Source: Myxococcales bacterium (GTDB taxonomy: Bacteria > Myxococcota_A > UBA796 > GCA-2862545). From it: DNA of 64,000 nt. Below the pieces are notes generated by a model. The model searched no databases and was not told the origin of the DNA. It saw only the letters and a list, made by a program, of their open reading frames with translations. Location: NCBI GenBank assembly GCA_019634415.1, contig JAHQVJ010000039.1, positions 46,497 through 110,496 of the forward strand, written 5' to 3'. Below, piece after piece: positions 50,159 to 58,870 of the stretch (position 1 is the first letter of the stretch; every line of letters starts with the position of its first letter). The position numbers and the translations under genes are program-made.

Positions 50159-53100
50159 CTAGGCTGGCGGCAGGATCGGCGCGATCCCCACCACGGGCTC
50201 CGTCCAGTTCCCGAAGGGGGGGATCCCCGACGTGGAGCCGGTGTACTCCCACACGTGGTCGGTGATCTTGTTGTCTTGCTTGTCGGGGTCCGAGCTGCCG
50301 TATGCGCGGCGGCCGTGGTACATGCGGTAGCCCACCACGTTGCCGTCGTCGTCGCGGGTGACCGAGTGGATCACGCCCACGTGGGTGATGGCCTCGCTGC
50401 GGTCGGTGTCGCTGAACATCTTCTCCACGCCTTCCCTGCGCGTGACGCGGGCGCCCGGCTTCGCGAACCACACCACCGTGCCCGGCAGGAACTGGTTGCG
50501 GTGCTTCTGCAGGTCCTGGCTCGGGGTGGTGATGTCCTGCTTGCCATTGTCGGCGAAGATGGGGGTGTACAGCCCCTGGCTGTGGTACCAGCGCGCGGTG
50601 CTACGGCTGGTTCGCGCGGTGTAGTTCTGCTCGGTGCCGTCGTCCTTCACCTGCACCCACGACTTCACCTCGCCCTTGAACACGTTGTCGCCGCCCTTAC
50701 GCCACTTGGTGACGCCAGCGGAGGCCGCGAGCTTGTCGGCGCCTTCGGGGCACTGCGTGGCCACCCAGCTCGACACGCGGAGGAAGTTTCCGGAGCAGTC
50801 GCGCAGGGCGTCGCCACCGGCCTGGTTCTGGGTGTAGGGGATCTCGATGGACTCCATGTCCTCGAGGATCGGCGCCACCACGCTGCCCAGCGCCACCTTC
50901 TGGCCGTTGCAAAGCACGGTGTAGCCGTCGCCCGTGGGGGCTGCGGCGTCGCCTGCCTCCTCTGCGGCGTCGCCCTCGGTGGGGACAGCATCCTCGTCGG
51001 GGGTCTCCTCGATGGCGGCGCTCACCTCTTCGACCACGACGGCCTCGGCTGCGTCGGCGCCACCTCCACCCACGAAGGGCAGGGAGAAGCCGAAGGTCAG
51101 CGCGCCGTACAGCAGGAACGAGAAGGGCACGAACACGGCCGCGAAGACCAACTCCGCCATGCGGACCCAGGCGGCAGGCCGGTCGTCGGCCACCATGTTC
51201 ACGAGCACCGTCTTCACGATGAGCACGAACATGAGCAGGTAGGTGACCATGAAGTACTGGTCGGCGCGCATCAGGTAGCCGACGTTGGGCAGCGAGTCGC
51301 CCTGGGCCAGGTGGAACACCAGGATCGACAGCAGCGCGGTCATCACCAGCGTCATGCGGGCGTCGAACTGCTGGGGCGGGATCAGCAAGCCGAAGAGACT
51401 GATGGCCACCATGATCACCAGCGGCAGGAACAGGGTGACCAGGTAGGGGAAGAGGATCCGCTTGAGCACGATCTCCGTCTGGTAGACGGAGTACGTGGAG
51501 CGGCTCGCGGGCCCCTCGTAGGCGGGGTCGCCGAAGGTGGAGGAGGGCACGTACGACGACGAGAAGTCGGCGCGCCCCATCCAGGTCCACTCCTCGGGGT
51601 ACACGTCGCGCACGGCGTCGTGAGACAGCTGGTCCTGGTCCACCACGAGGATCAGGTTGTTGCTGTCGCGTGACTCGTGGGCGAGCGTGAGCGGGAAGCG
51701 CTGCGTGTCGAAGGGGAACTCGCGCAGCTCGAAGGGCGTGAGGAAGCGGCCCTTGATCTTGAAGCAGACGTACTTGGTGTCGCCCTCGAGGTCCTCACGG
51801 AGCACCTCCCAGACCCCTTCCTCGGTGTAGATCTCGTTGATGAACCCGATGTTCTCGATGTCGACGTCGCCCTGCCACTTGAACCACAGGTACAGCTCGA
51901 CGTCGAAGGACTGGTTGTTGGCGTCGACGTCGTTGACGCGGAAGAAGTCGATGCCGGCGTAGACCACGGAGGTGAGGTGGTACGGCGTGCCGCCCAGCTT
52001 CACGGTGTTGCTGGAGCCCAGGGAGACCACGTTGGGCCCGGTGGGCTCGACCACGCCAGGTGCGGTGCGCCCGCGACGACGGAAGCCGCGGATCCGCTGC
52101 TGCACCTGCTGGGCACCTTCGGCGGCGGCCTTGGCCTCCTCCTCGGAGCGGTTGGCGCGCCACAACTCACGGGGATCCACCACCTCGCGCAGCTGAGTGT
52201 AGGCGGGCTGTAGTGCACCGAGTCGCGGGCTGAGGAACCAGGGATCCCGCTTCATGACTCCGTCGCGGTCGAAGTACAGCAGGCTGGACAGCCCCTCCAC
52301 CGCACCCTCGGGGGTGTTCTTGTCGGTCAGGAACGACGCCACACCAGCTGCATCGGTGCGCTCGTCGGCCAGCGCTGCGGCCAGTAGCTGCAGGCCCTCG
52401 TAGACCTGCAGGGCGGCCACGGTGGGGGCCACCTCGTCTTCGAACTCGGTCCGCCAGGCGCGCACGGCGTCGGAGTCGATGGCCCAGGTGTGGCGAGCGG
52501 GCAGGTAGACGTCCTCGACGGGCTCGTCGAACAAGCCCGCGAAGGCGGGGGTGTCCCACCGGTCGGTGCCCACGACGGGCACGTCCAGGCCGGCGCTGCG
52601 GAGCTGGCCGATGATCTTGGTGCCGGCGTCGCCATCGCCGATGACGACGAAGGCGTCGATGCCGATCTTCTGGGCCACGGCGGAAGGCTGGCGCGGGCCG
52701 AAGAGGCGGCGCCGGAGGCTGGTGGGCGTGGCACCGCGTGCATCGGGGAACAACCCGCGCACGTAGCCGGCCTGTGGTCCGCCCGAGGCAGACCAGCTGG
52801 CGGTGTCGGCCTGCACCTGCAGACCCACGCGGCGGGCTGCGGAGCGGACGGTGCGGGCCATGGCCGTGCTCTGTGCGTCGTCGGCGTGGAGCACGGCGAC
52901 GTTGTTGGCCTTCAGCACGGCGGCCGCGTAGGCCACGATGCGCGCGGCCTGTACGTCGTCGGTGTAGCTGGTGGTGAAGGTGAGGGGACTGCCCTTCGCG
53001 GCGGCCCGGTCGGTGAGGGCCGGGGCGAGGAAGGGCACGCCCGCCGCTCCGTAGACGCCGGCTGCGGCCTCGGCCGAGGCGGCGTCGGTGTGCCCCACCA

Positions 53101-53359
53101 CGCCAGCCACGCCGCCGTCCACGAGCGACGTGGCCACCTCGGTGGCCTTCGTGGTGTCCCCGTCGTCGGAGACCACCGTCACCTCGACGTTGCGATGGTG
53201 GGCCTCGAAGATCTCTACGGCCCGGGCGATGGCGCTCGCATCGGGGGCGTCGGCCCCCGGCGTCACCACACCGACCTGTAGGGTCTGCGCGAAGGCAGTG
53301 CTCTGGAAGCATCCCAGCATCCACAGCACCCACGCGATCATCGTCGCTGCATGTCTCAT
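50159..53359 (-). CDS. Chimeric receptor: periplasmic-binding domain, pentameric ligand-gated channel and NlpC/P60-like domain
   Basis: A 1066-residue protein. After a signal peptide (to about 25), residues 26-395 are a type I periplasmic-binding fold (LQVGVVTPG, GVVGHTDAAS, DAFVVIGDGDAG, VVGTDRWDT). A linker follows. Residues about 445-632 are a pentameric ligand-gated channel extracellular domain (VELYLWFKWQGD, then REFPFDTQRFPLTLAHES as the Pro-loop), and four helices follow (about 634-660, 664-688, 700-722, 735-762). After an acidic linker, 812-1066 resembles NlpC/P60 peptidases: DCSGNF with Cys855, PGTVVWF, THVGVIHS with His993, and MYHGRR. Channel topology puts both ends in the periplasm, which fits a ligand sensor and a wall-facing enzyme. 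Prokaryotic channels with added sensor domains are known; the C-terminal peptidase-like fusion is unusual. Confidence 0.85.
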   Translation of the reverse strand: MRHAATMIAWVLWMLGCFQSTAFAQTLQVGVVTPGADAPDASAIARAVEIFEAHHRNVEVTVVSDDGDTTKATEVATSLVDGGVAGVVGHTDAASAEAAAGVYGAAGVPFLAPALTDRAAAKGSPLTFTTSYTDDVQAARIVAYAAAVLKANNVAVLHADDAQSTAMARTVRSAARRVGLQVQADTASWSASGGPQAGYVRGLFPDARGATPTSLRRRLFGPRQPSAVAQKIGIDAFVVIGDGDAGTKIIGQLRSAGLDVPVVGTDRWDTPAFAGLFDEPVEDVYLPARHTWAIDSDAVRAWRTEFEDEVAPTVAALQVYEGLQLLAAALADERTDAAGVASFLTDKNTPEGAVEGLSSLLYFDRDGVMKRDPWFLSPRLGALQPAYTQLREVVDPRELWRANRSEEEAKAAAEGAQQVQQRIRGFRRRGRTAPGVVEPTGPNVVSLGSSNTVKLGGTPYHLTSVVYAGIDFFRVNDVDANNQSFDVELYLWFKWQGDVDIENIGFINEIYTEEGVWEVLREDLEGDTKYVCFKIKGRFLTPFELREFPFDTQRFPLTLAHESRDSNNLILVVDQDQLSHDAVRDVYPEEWTWMGRADFSSSYVPSSTFGDPAYEGPASRSTYSVYQTEIVLKRILFPYLVTLFLPLVIMVAISLFGLLIPPQQFDARMTLVMTALLSILVFHLAQGDSLPNVGYLMRADQYFMVTYLLMFVLIVKTVLVNMVADDRPAAWVRMAELVFAAVFVPFSFLLYGALTFGFSLPFVGGGGADAAEAVVVEEVSAAIEETPDEDAVPTEGDAAEEAGDAAAPTGDGYTVLCNGQKVALGSVVAPILEDMESIEIPYTQNQAGGDALRDCSGNFLRVSSWVATQCPEGADKLAASAGVTKWRKGGDNVFKGEVKSWVQVKDDGTEQNYTARTSRSTARWYHSQGLYTPIFADNGKQDITTPSQDLQKHRNQFLPGTVVWFAKPGARVTRREGVEKMFSDTDRSEAITHVGVIHSVTRDDDGNVVGYRMYHGRRAYGSSDPDKQDNKITDHVWEYTGSTSGIPPFGNWTEPVVGIAPILPPA

Positions 53360-53473
53360 CGTGCACCCCTGCTCGGTCGTCCCTCGTTCGGGCGGCGTAC
53401 CTTACCGGATGCGATGCGGGGCGTGGAGGAGTGGAGTCCTCTGCGGCGTTATCCGTGGGGCGGCGGAGGATGG

Positions 53474-54331
53474 ATGGAACGCACGCTGCTGGAGGTGACG
53501 TCGGAGGACGGCGCACGCAGTGCGCTCGAGGCCTTCGATGCCCCCGAGCTGCCCGACGATGCGCCCGTGGCCTTGCTGCTCCCGGCGATGGGGGTGCAGG
53601 CGCGGTTCTACAACCGGCTGGCGCTGCCCCTCGCCCAGCGGGGGATCCGGTTGATCACGGCCGAGCAACGGGGCCACGGTCGGAGCGAGGTGCGACCGGG
53701 GCGAGCGGCGGACTTCGGCTACGTGCATCTGCTGGAGTGCGATCTGCCAGCCTCGATCCAGCGCGTGCGCGCGCGGCACCCGGCGTCGCCCGTGGTGCTG
53801 CTGGGGCACTCCCTGGGGGGGCAGATGGCGGCGCTGTACTGCAGCGCGCAGCCGGGTCAGGTCACGGGCTTCGTGACGGTGGCGGCCTGCTCGGTGTACT
53901 GGCGGGCCTTTCCGCCGGGCAAGCGGCTGCCGGTGCTGGTGGGCACGCAGCTGGCGTCGCTGGTGGGCCGGGTGTGGGGCACGTTCCCGGGGCATCGCCT
54001 CGGGTTCGCCGGGCACGAGGCCACGGGCGTGATCCGGGACTGGGCGAGGCAGTCGCGCGACGGTCGCTACGCCGTGTCGGGCACTGCGGTGGACTACGAA
54101 GGGGCGCTGCGCAGCAACCGCACACCGGGTCTGGTGCTGTCGCTGCACGGCGACGAGCTCGCGCCGCGCTCCGCGGTGCGGCACCTCGCCCAGAAGATGC
54201 CGGCCGAGCAGATCACCCTCCGCCACCTCGACGACGAGGGATTGGTGGAGCAGCCGCGGGTGCACTTCGACTGGGTGCGAGCACCGGGGGCCATCCTGGG
54301 CGCCATCGACGAGTGGCTGCCGCGTGCGTGA
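53474..54331 (+). CDS. Alpha/beta hydrolase (lysophospholipase-like)
   Basis: A 285-residue serine hydrolase. The nucleophile elbow is LLGHSLGG, the oxyanion region LLLPAMGVQARFY, and an Asp in LHGDELAP. The catalytic histidine probably lies in VHFDWV near the end. ATG at 53474 with GGAGG upstream, preferred over longer frames starting at 53351. The next gene overlaps its end by 8 bp. Esterase or lysophospholipase activity is likely, substrate unknown. Confidence 0.83.
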   Translation: MERTLLEVTSEDGARSALEAFDAPELPDDAPVALLLPAMGVQARFYNRLALPLAQRGIRLITAEQRGHGRSEVRPGRAADFGYVHLLECDLPASIQRVRARHPASPVVLLGHSLGGQMAALYCSAQPGQVTGFVTVAACSVYWRAFPPGKRLPVLVGTQLASLVGRVWGTFPGHRLGFAGHEATGVIRDWARQSRDGRYAVSGTAVDYEGALRSNRTPGLVLSLHGDELAPRSAVRHLAQKMPAEQITLRHLDDEGLVEQPRVHFDWVRAPGAILGAIDEWLPRA

Positions 54332-55286
54332 GGTGGATCCCGATACCTTGGACTTCGACTGGCACGGCTACGTGGCGTGGCTGGTGGCGTCCCACGGCAC
54401 GCTGGCGGCGGTGGCGAACCGGCTGGCGGAGACGCGCAGCCACACGGAGGACGTGGAGTCCATCGAGCGGGGGCTGCGCCGGCTGCGGAAGCGGGCGACC
54501 CGCGACGGCGGCAGCTGGGGCATGCGGTGCCTGCGGACCTTCGGGCTGCCGAAGGGGATCGAGGGCCGGGTGCGCTGGATGGGGCATTACCACAGCCGCT
54601 TCACCGATCTGCCGCGGTCGGTGTGCCTGGACCTGCTGCGCCCTTGGGAGCGTCCGCCCATCGCGGAGTCGCCGGCGCGGGCGTGGGTGCAGCTGGGCCG
54701 GGCGTCGGTGGCTCTGCGGGGCCGCTACATCCTGGAGGCGGAGGAGCACCTGGCCCGCGCGGAGCCGGTGGCGGTGGGGGCAGCGCGTGCCGAGGCCCTG
54801 CTGGTGCGCGCCTTCGTGGACAGCCGGCGGAACCCGTCCGCGGTGGCCGATCGCCTGGACGAGGCGGAGCCCCAGATCGCCGCGCTACCCAACGACGACG
54901 ACCGCGCTTGCCTGTGGGCGCGGCTGGTGGATCAGCGTGGCTACGAGCTCAACGTGCGGCAGCGGCGCCCCGACGCCGCGGCCCCGCTGTACGAGGCCCT
55001 GCCCGGGGTGGGCCCACCCTTCGCGATGGTGCGGCGGCACAATGGCCTGGGGTGGTGTGCGCTGCACCTGGGCGATCGCGACCAGGCCGTCGAGCACGCA
55101 CGGGCCTCGGTGACCCACTCGGGCGACGCGGGCTCGCTGCGCCTGCGGGTGATGGCGCTGAACCTGCTGGCCCGAGCACTGGGGGGGGAAGAGGGTGAGC
55201 GCACCCGGGTTCGTGCGCTGGCCATCGCGGGGCGGCTGGAGGACGAGGCGCTGCGGGTGCGGCTGCTGCGGTTGGCGCCGGACTAG
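54324..55286 (+). CDS. Helical-repeat (TPR-like) protein
   Basis: A 320-residue protein, largely helical, with Ala/Leu/Arg-rich helix pairs from about 110 to 320 that look like TPR repeats (RASVALRGRYILEAEEHLAR, LHLGDRDQAVEHARAS). No family recognised for the N-terminal 100 residues (MREVDPDTLDFDWHGYVAWL...). GTG start at 54324 inside the hydrolase gene end. Its stop overlaps the convergent sterol-desaturase gene by 4 bp. Confidence 0.65.
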   Translation: MREVDPDTLDFDWHGYVAWLVASHGTLAAVANRLAETRSHTEDVESIERGLRRLRKRATRDGGSWGMRCLRTFGLPKGIEGRVRWMGHYHSRFTDLPRSVCLDLLRPWERPPIAESPARAWVQLGRASVALRGRYILEAEEHLARAEPVAVGAARAEALLVRAFVDSRRNPSAVADRLDEAEPQIAALPNDDDRACLWARLVDQRGYELNVRQRRPDAAAPLYEALPGVGPPFAMVRRHNGLGWCALHLGDRDQAVEHARASVTHSGDAGSLRLRVMALNLLARALGGEEGERTRVRALAIAGRLEDEALRVRLLRLAPD

Positions 55287-56182
55287 CGCTCCGACTGCGC
55301 TGCCCACTCCTCCTTGAGCATGCGCGAGGTCTTGCGGCTGCCGTCGTGGCTGTAGCCCGGGGGCCCGAAGACGTAGGCTAGGCGCTGCCAGAGGCTCAGC
55401 CCCCGCCGCGTGACATCGGAGGCGATCCCCACCCACTCGTGCAGTGCGATGCGGACGGGGTTGAAGGTCGCGAGGTTCTTCACCAGCCCGTAGCGGCAGG
55501 GCTCGGTCTCGTCTTCCGGGATGAAGGTGCCGAACAGGCGATCCCAGATGATCAGCGTGCCCGCGTAGTTGGCGTCGAGGTAGCGGGCGTTGCGAGCGTG
55601 ATGCACCCGGTGGTGGCTGGGCGTGTTGAAGATGGCCTCGATGGGGCCGGGTAGCTTGCCGATCGCCTCGGTGTGGATCCAGAACTGGTACAGCGCGTTC
55701 AGCGCCGCCACGAAGCCCAGCATGACGGGATGGAAGCCGAGCAGCACCAGCGGGATCCGGAACAGGAACGTCGCCGACAGCGTGCTCGTCCAGGTCTGGC
55801 GCAAGGCCGTGGAGAGGTTGTAGTGCTGGCTGCTGTGGTGGGTGACGTGGGCCGCCCAGAAGAAGCGGCTGACGTGGGCGGTGCGGTGGTACACGTAGTA
55901 GCGCAGATCGTCGAGCACGAAGCACAGCGCGAAGGTGCCGATGCCCCAGCCGAAGTCGAACAGGCCGAAGGGGTGCAGGAGCATCAGCACGCCGTAGCCG
56001 ACGAAGCCGAGGAGCAGGCCCTCCACCACGTTGCCGACCCCCATGGTGAGGCTGGCCAGCGTGTCCGTGGCCTCGTAGCGGATGCCGCTCACGAAGCGTG
56101 CCACCACCAGCTCCACCAGGATCAGCGCGATGAAGCCCGGGATGGCGAGCTGTGTGGGGGAGGGCAGATCGGGGACGTCCAT
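55283..56182 (-). CDS. Sterol desaturase/fatty acid hydroxylase family protein
   Basis: A 299-residue membrane protein with the full histidine-box set: HRTAH, HVTHHSSQHYN and HRVHHARN, which hold a di-iron site for hydroxylation of lipids. Wording is typical of the bacterial sterol desaturase family (FWAAHVTHHSS, FNTPSHHRVHH, LIIWDRLFGTF). It is coupled by 1-base sharing (TGATG) to a small gene upstream. No sterol biosynthesis gene is in the window, so the substrate is likely a fatty acid or other lipid. Confidence 0.88.
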   Translation of the reverse strand: MDVPDLPSPTQLAIPGFIALILVELVVARFVSGIRYEATDTLASLTMGVGNVVEGLLLGFVGYGVLMLLHPFGLFDFGWGIGTFALCFVLDDLRYYVYHRTAHVSRFFWAAHVTHHSSQHYNLSTALRQTWTSTLSATFLFRIPLVLLGFHPVMLGFVAALNALYQFWIHTEAIGKLPGPIEAIFNTPSHHRVHHARNARYLDANYAGTLIIWDRLFGTFIPEDETEPCRYGLVKNLATFNPVRIALHEWVGIASDVTRRGLSLWQRLAYVFGPPGYSHDGSRKTSRMLKEEWAAQSER

Positions 56183-56598
56183 CAGGTCACCTCGGCTGTG
56201 GCTCGCTGCAGCCAGCGCTCGCGCAGGCTCGGATCCGACAGGCGGATCCGGAGGGTGGGGGCGCCGAAGTCGGTGAGCGTGAGCACGAGATCCTCCCCGG
56301 CCACGCGCACGGCCCGCAGGCCGCCGGAGTCCAGCTGCCGGACCACCAGCTTGTCGCCCAGGGTGGTGACGGCACCGAGGCCGGGCTCGAGGGCGACCAG
56401 TGCGGTGCGGCTGCGATCGCCCACCACCACCTCGCGCGTCACGGCGGTGGGGAAGTCGGTGGTGTACAGCCGACGGGCGTGGGCGTCGTCGCGGATCTCG
56501 GCGGGCACGGCGCCTCCGAGCAGTCGGGTGGCCACCACCACCAGCGACACGCCTCCCACCACCATCGGTGCCAGCAGCTCCAGTGGAATCGAGGCCAT
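56182..56598 (-). CDS. Small membrane-anchored protein coupled to sterol desaturase
   Basis: A 138-residue protein with one N-terminal transmembrane helix (about 8-28) and a beta-rich C-terminal domain (VVVGDRSRTALVAL, LRAVRVAGEDLVLTL). Family not recognised; the domain could be PH-like. Its end overlaps the desaturase start, so they are probably made together. Confidence 0.65.
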   Translation of the reverse strand: MASIPLELLAPMVVGGVSLVVVATRLLGGAVPAEIRDDAHARRLYTTDFPTAVTREVVVGDRSRTALVALEPGLGAVTTLGDKLVVRQLDSGGLRAVRVAGEDLVLTLTDFGAPTLRIRLSDPSLRERWLQRATAEVT

Positions 56599-56608
56599 GG
56601 CCTCGATT

Positions 56609-57211
56609 CTACACGCCGAGGTGATGCAGCGGCACCTCGTAGCGCACGACGACGACGTCGCCGGGGGGCGGGCGATACTGCAGCGTGCGCGATCGTCGAC
56701 CGGTGCCGGCGGAGCGGCGTCGCAGGCGGCCGTCGGTCTGCATGCCCATGGCTTCGTAGAACGCGCGCGCGCCGTCGTTGTCGCGGAGCACGTCGAGCAC
56801 GCACCAGAAGCGGCCGCGGTTGCGCAGCGCCTGCAAGGCGTGATCGAACAGGTGCTTGCCCACGGACTGGCGCTGGTGGTCGGGGTCCACGTACAGCTCG
56901 TAGATCTCGCCGGCGAACCCGGGCTCCAGATCCCGCTGGCGAGTCTCGCCGAAGCTGACGTAGCCGGCGAGGGCGCTGTCGCGGCATGCCACGGTCAGGA
57001 AGCGACGTGGCTGCGACGCGCTCGACTCGATGCGTCGCCTCCACCAGTGCTCGCGCTCCTCGTCGCGCAGGGGGGCGAGGGCCGAGGCGGGTAGTAGCTC
57101 GGCATAGGCGCCCTCCCAGGCGCGCGCCTCGATCCGAGCGAGGCCGGGGGCATCTTCGGGGGTGGGGTGTCGAAGGGTGGGGGTCAGAACGGTGGCTCCT
57201 CCTCGTCCCAC
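56609..57211 (-). CDS. GNAT-family N-acetyltransferase
   Basis: A 200-residue acetyltransferase. Motif A, the acetyl-CoA loop, is seen in ELYVDPDHQRQSVGKHLFDH (QxxGxx/H type), with the following NDGARAFYEAMGM helix as motif B. Start is uncertain: GTG at 57211 or a CTG at 57187 that has GGAGGAG upstream; both overlap or abut the gene before it. Substrate unknown. Confidence 0.8.
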   Translation of the reverse strand: MGRGGATVLTPTLRHPTPEDAPGLARIEARAWEGAYAELLPASALAPLRDEEREHWWRRRIESSASQPRRFLTVACRDSALAGYVSFGETRQRDLEPGFAGEIYELYVDPDHQRQSVGKHLFDHALQALRNRGRFWCVLDVLRDNDGARAFYEAMGMQTDGRLRRRSAGTGRRSRTLQYRPPPGDVVVVRYEVPLHHLGV

Positions 57212-57639
57212 TGTGGGCCTTCGGTGGGCGGTGGTTCACCCCCACCTGTCGCTTCCGACAGCAGGGTGACTCGACGCGTATCGAACCACCGCGTTTCACC
57301 GTCGTCGCACTGCACTCCGATGCGTGTGCCTCCGCCCTGCTTGCTGGGCCCCACCCAGAACACCTGGCCTTCGCCTCGCTCGTCGTCTTCGAGGGGGAAC
57401 GACACGCGGTCCCCCTTGCCGGGCTCCGGTCCCTCCGGCTCGGGCTCGGGGGCGTCGGTGGGCTCCACGTAGTCGGCGCTGACCCAGTAGGTCTCGCCGT
57501 CGTCTCCGTGGATCCCGAGGCGCTTGGCACCCTCTTTGTAGCGATCCTCGCCGATCCAGAAGACGGAACCGCACACACCCTTGCCCTTACGACCCGAGAC
57601 GATCTCCACTCGGGTCCCCTTGTCGACGTCCACTGCCAC
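57184..57639 (-). CDS. Tandem beta-domain repeat protein
   Basis: A 151-residue protein made of two copies of a roughly 45-residue unit: KGTRVEIV...GSVFWIGEDRYKEG...DDGETYWV and KGDRVSFP...GQVFWVGPSKQGG...DDGETRWF, joined by an acidic Pro-rich linker and ending in an acidic tail. The unit looks like a small SH3/KOW- or Tudor-like barrel. Function unknown. Start GTG at 57639. Confidence 0.65.
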   Translation of the reverse strand: MAVDVDKGTRVEIVSGRKGKGVCGSVFWIGEDRYKEGAKRLGIHGDDGETYWVSADYVEPTDAPEPEPEGPEPGKGDRVSFPLEDDERGEGQVFWVGPSKQGGGTRIGVQCDDGETRWFDTRRVTLLSEATGGGEPPPTEGPQWDEEEPPF

Positions 57640-57689
57640 TCCACGGCTCGGCAGGAGATTTAACGACCGACACCATGGCTTCGCGACCG

Positions 57690-58637
57690 TCAGGCGGCGT
57701 TGGAGATCCCCTGCTTGGCCAGCTCGCGCTCCGCCAAGCGAACGATGGACGTCATGCCCGACAGGCCGTGCTGCGCCTCCACGTCACCGTTGTAGTTGGT
57801 GGTGCCGTTGATGTCGTAGGTGTAGCGCACGCCGTTGGCGTCCTCGACGAACTCGATGCCAGCCACGTCGAGCTCGTTCTCGTGCATCATCTGGATGTAG
57901 GCCTGCACCAGCGGATCGTCGGCGGTGATGTCGGTGGCCAGCTCGAAGCGACCCGTGCCGCCCACGGGGCAGAACTGCTCGTCCACGGCGCAGGCATCGG
58001 CGGGGCACAGCTCGAAGCCGCCCTCGGTGCTGCTGCGGATGGCGTACTGCAGCTCCCCGTCCACGATCTCCACGCGGGTGATGTAGGGCTCGGCGGGCTG
58101 GATGTACTGCTGCAGCAGGGTGACGCCGTCCGGGCCGGGCACGAACTGTGGGCCGTCCACGTAGGCGTCGAAGGTGTCGAGGTCGTGGAACAGCTGCACA
58201 CCGAGCCCCTTGCCGCCCTGGTTGTCCTTGGTGATGAAGGGCAGCTCCATCGTGCGCGCCGCACGCTTCAGCGCCTCGCTGCCCCCCACCACGGCAAGCG
58301 TGCGTGGGGTGCGGATCCCCGCTCTGCGCAGCGCGATGTCTTGAGCGACCTTGCTCACCTCGAGCCCGAAGGCGCGGCTGCCGTTGATCACGCGTCGACC
58401 GTGGGACTCGAGCACGGCCAGGTACTGCTGGAGGAACCGCACGCCGCCTTGGTGGTCACGGGTGTGGGCCGAGGGACTCATCCGGTTGAGGAACACGCCG
58501 TCGCGCGGGACGGAGGCCAGATCGAGGTGGCCGCCGGTGACCAGGTGCTCCTCGTAGGCGAGGCCCCGCGCCTCGAGGGCCGCGCGCAGGGGAGGCATCC
58601 AGTCTTCGTTCTCGAACAGGATGTGGATGGTGGACAT
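57690..58637 (-). CDS. ATP-grasp ligase (RimK/glutathione synthase-like)
   Basis: A 315-residue ATP-grasp enzyme. ATG at 58637 with GGAG 7 bases upstream. Typical pieces are FITKDNQGGKGLGV (ATP loop), LLQQYIQP (adenine-binding hinge) and the metal-binding end YDINGTTNYN. The protein resembles RimK and glutathione synthase-type ligases that join an amino group to a carboxyl group through an acyl phosphate. Substrates are not clear. Upstream on the same strand lie alternative hairpins and a mini-ORF with five Cys codons, which hints at a link to cysteine or thiols. Confidence 0.8.
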   Translation of the reverse strand: MSTIHILFENEDWMPPLRAALEARGLAYEEHLVTGGHLDLASVPRDGVFLNRMSPSAHTRDHQGGVRFLQQYLAVLESHGRRVINGSRAFGLEVSKVAQDIALRRAGIRTPRTLAVVGGSEALKRAARTMELPFITKDNQGGKGLGVQLFHDLDTFDAYVDGPQFVPGPDGVTLLQQYIQPAEPYITRVEIVDGELQYAIRSSTEGGFELCPADACAVDEQFCPVGGTGRFELATDITADDPLVQAYIQMMHENELDVAGIEFVEDANGVRYTYDINGTTNYNGDVEAQHGLSGMTSIVRLAERELAKQGISNAA

Positions 58638-58657
58638 GTCGTCTCCGAGCGGGCGGG

Positions 58658-58700
58658 CCTGCCGGAGGAGATGTCCACACGGCAGGAAGGTCCTGCCGTG
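58658..58700 (-). promoter_or_regulatory. Alternative hairpins in the ATP-grasp leader
   Basis: On the minus strand, CACGGCAGGA (58700-58691) and TCCTGCCGTG (58687-58678) form a perfect 10-bp hairpin with a three-base loop. A third segment, CGGCAGG (58664-58658), can instead pair with the second arm. Three arms with a choice of pairing, between a Cys-rich mini-ORF and the ligase start, is the layout of a translational or transcriptional attenuator. Confidence 0.5.
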
Positions 58701-58716
58701 ATGTGGTTGGGTTCGG

Positions 58717-58803
58717 CTACTCGCTCGGCTGGCCCACCACACCACGGCTGCTCTGACAACAACAGAGACAACAGGTGGCGGTGGTGGGGGCGAACGAGTT
58801 CAT
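58717..58803 (-). CDS. Possible 28-residue leader peptide with a Cys cluster
   Basis: An ATG at 58803 opens a 28-codon frame, MNSFAPTTATCCLCCCQSS and nine more residues, ending at 58717. Five of six consecutive codons (58773-58756) are TGT. There is no clear Shine-Dalgarno sequence; TTTGCA and GATACC upstream resemble a promoter that would place the start near the RNA 5' end. It could be a cysteine-sensing leader peptide for the ligase gene, or a small peptide substrate of that ligase. Its reality as a gene is not proven. Confidence 0.4.
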   Translation of the reverse strand: MNSFAPTTATCCLCCCQSSRGVVGQPSE

Positions 58804-58870
58804 GATTTCGCGTTCAGGGTATCGATGGTGGACGCGACCTGCAAACACCTGACCCCGGATCGACACACGC

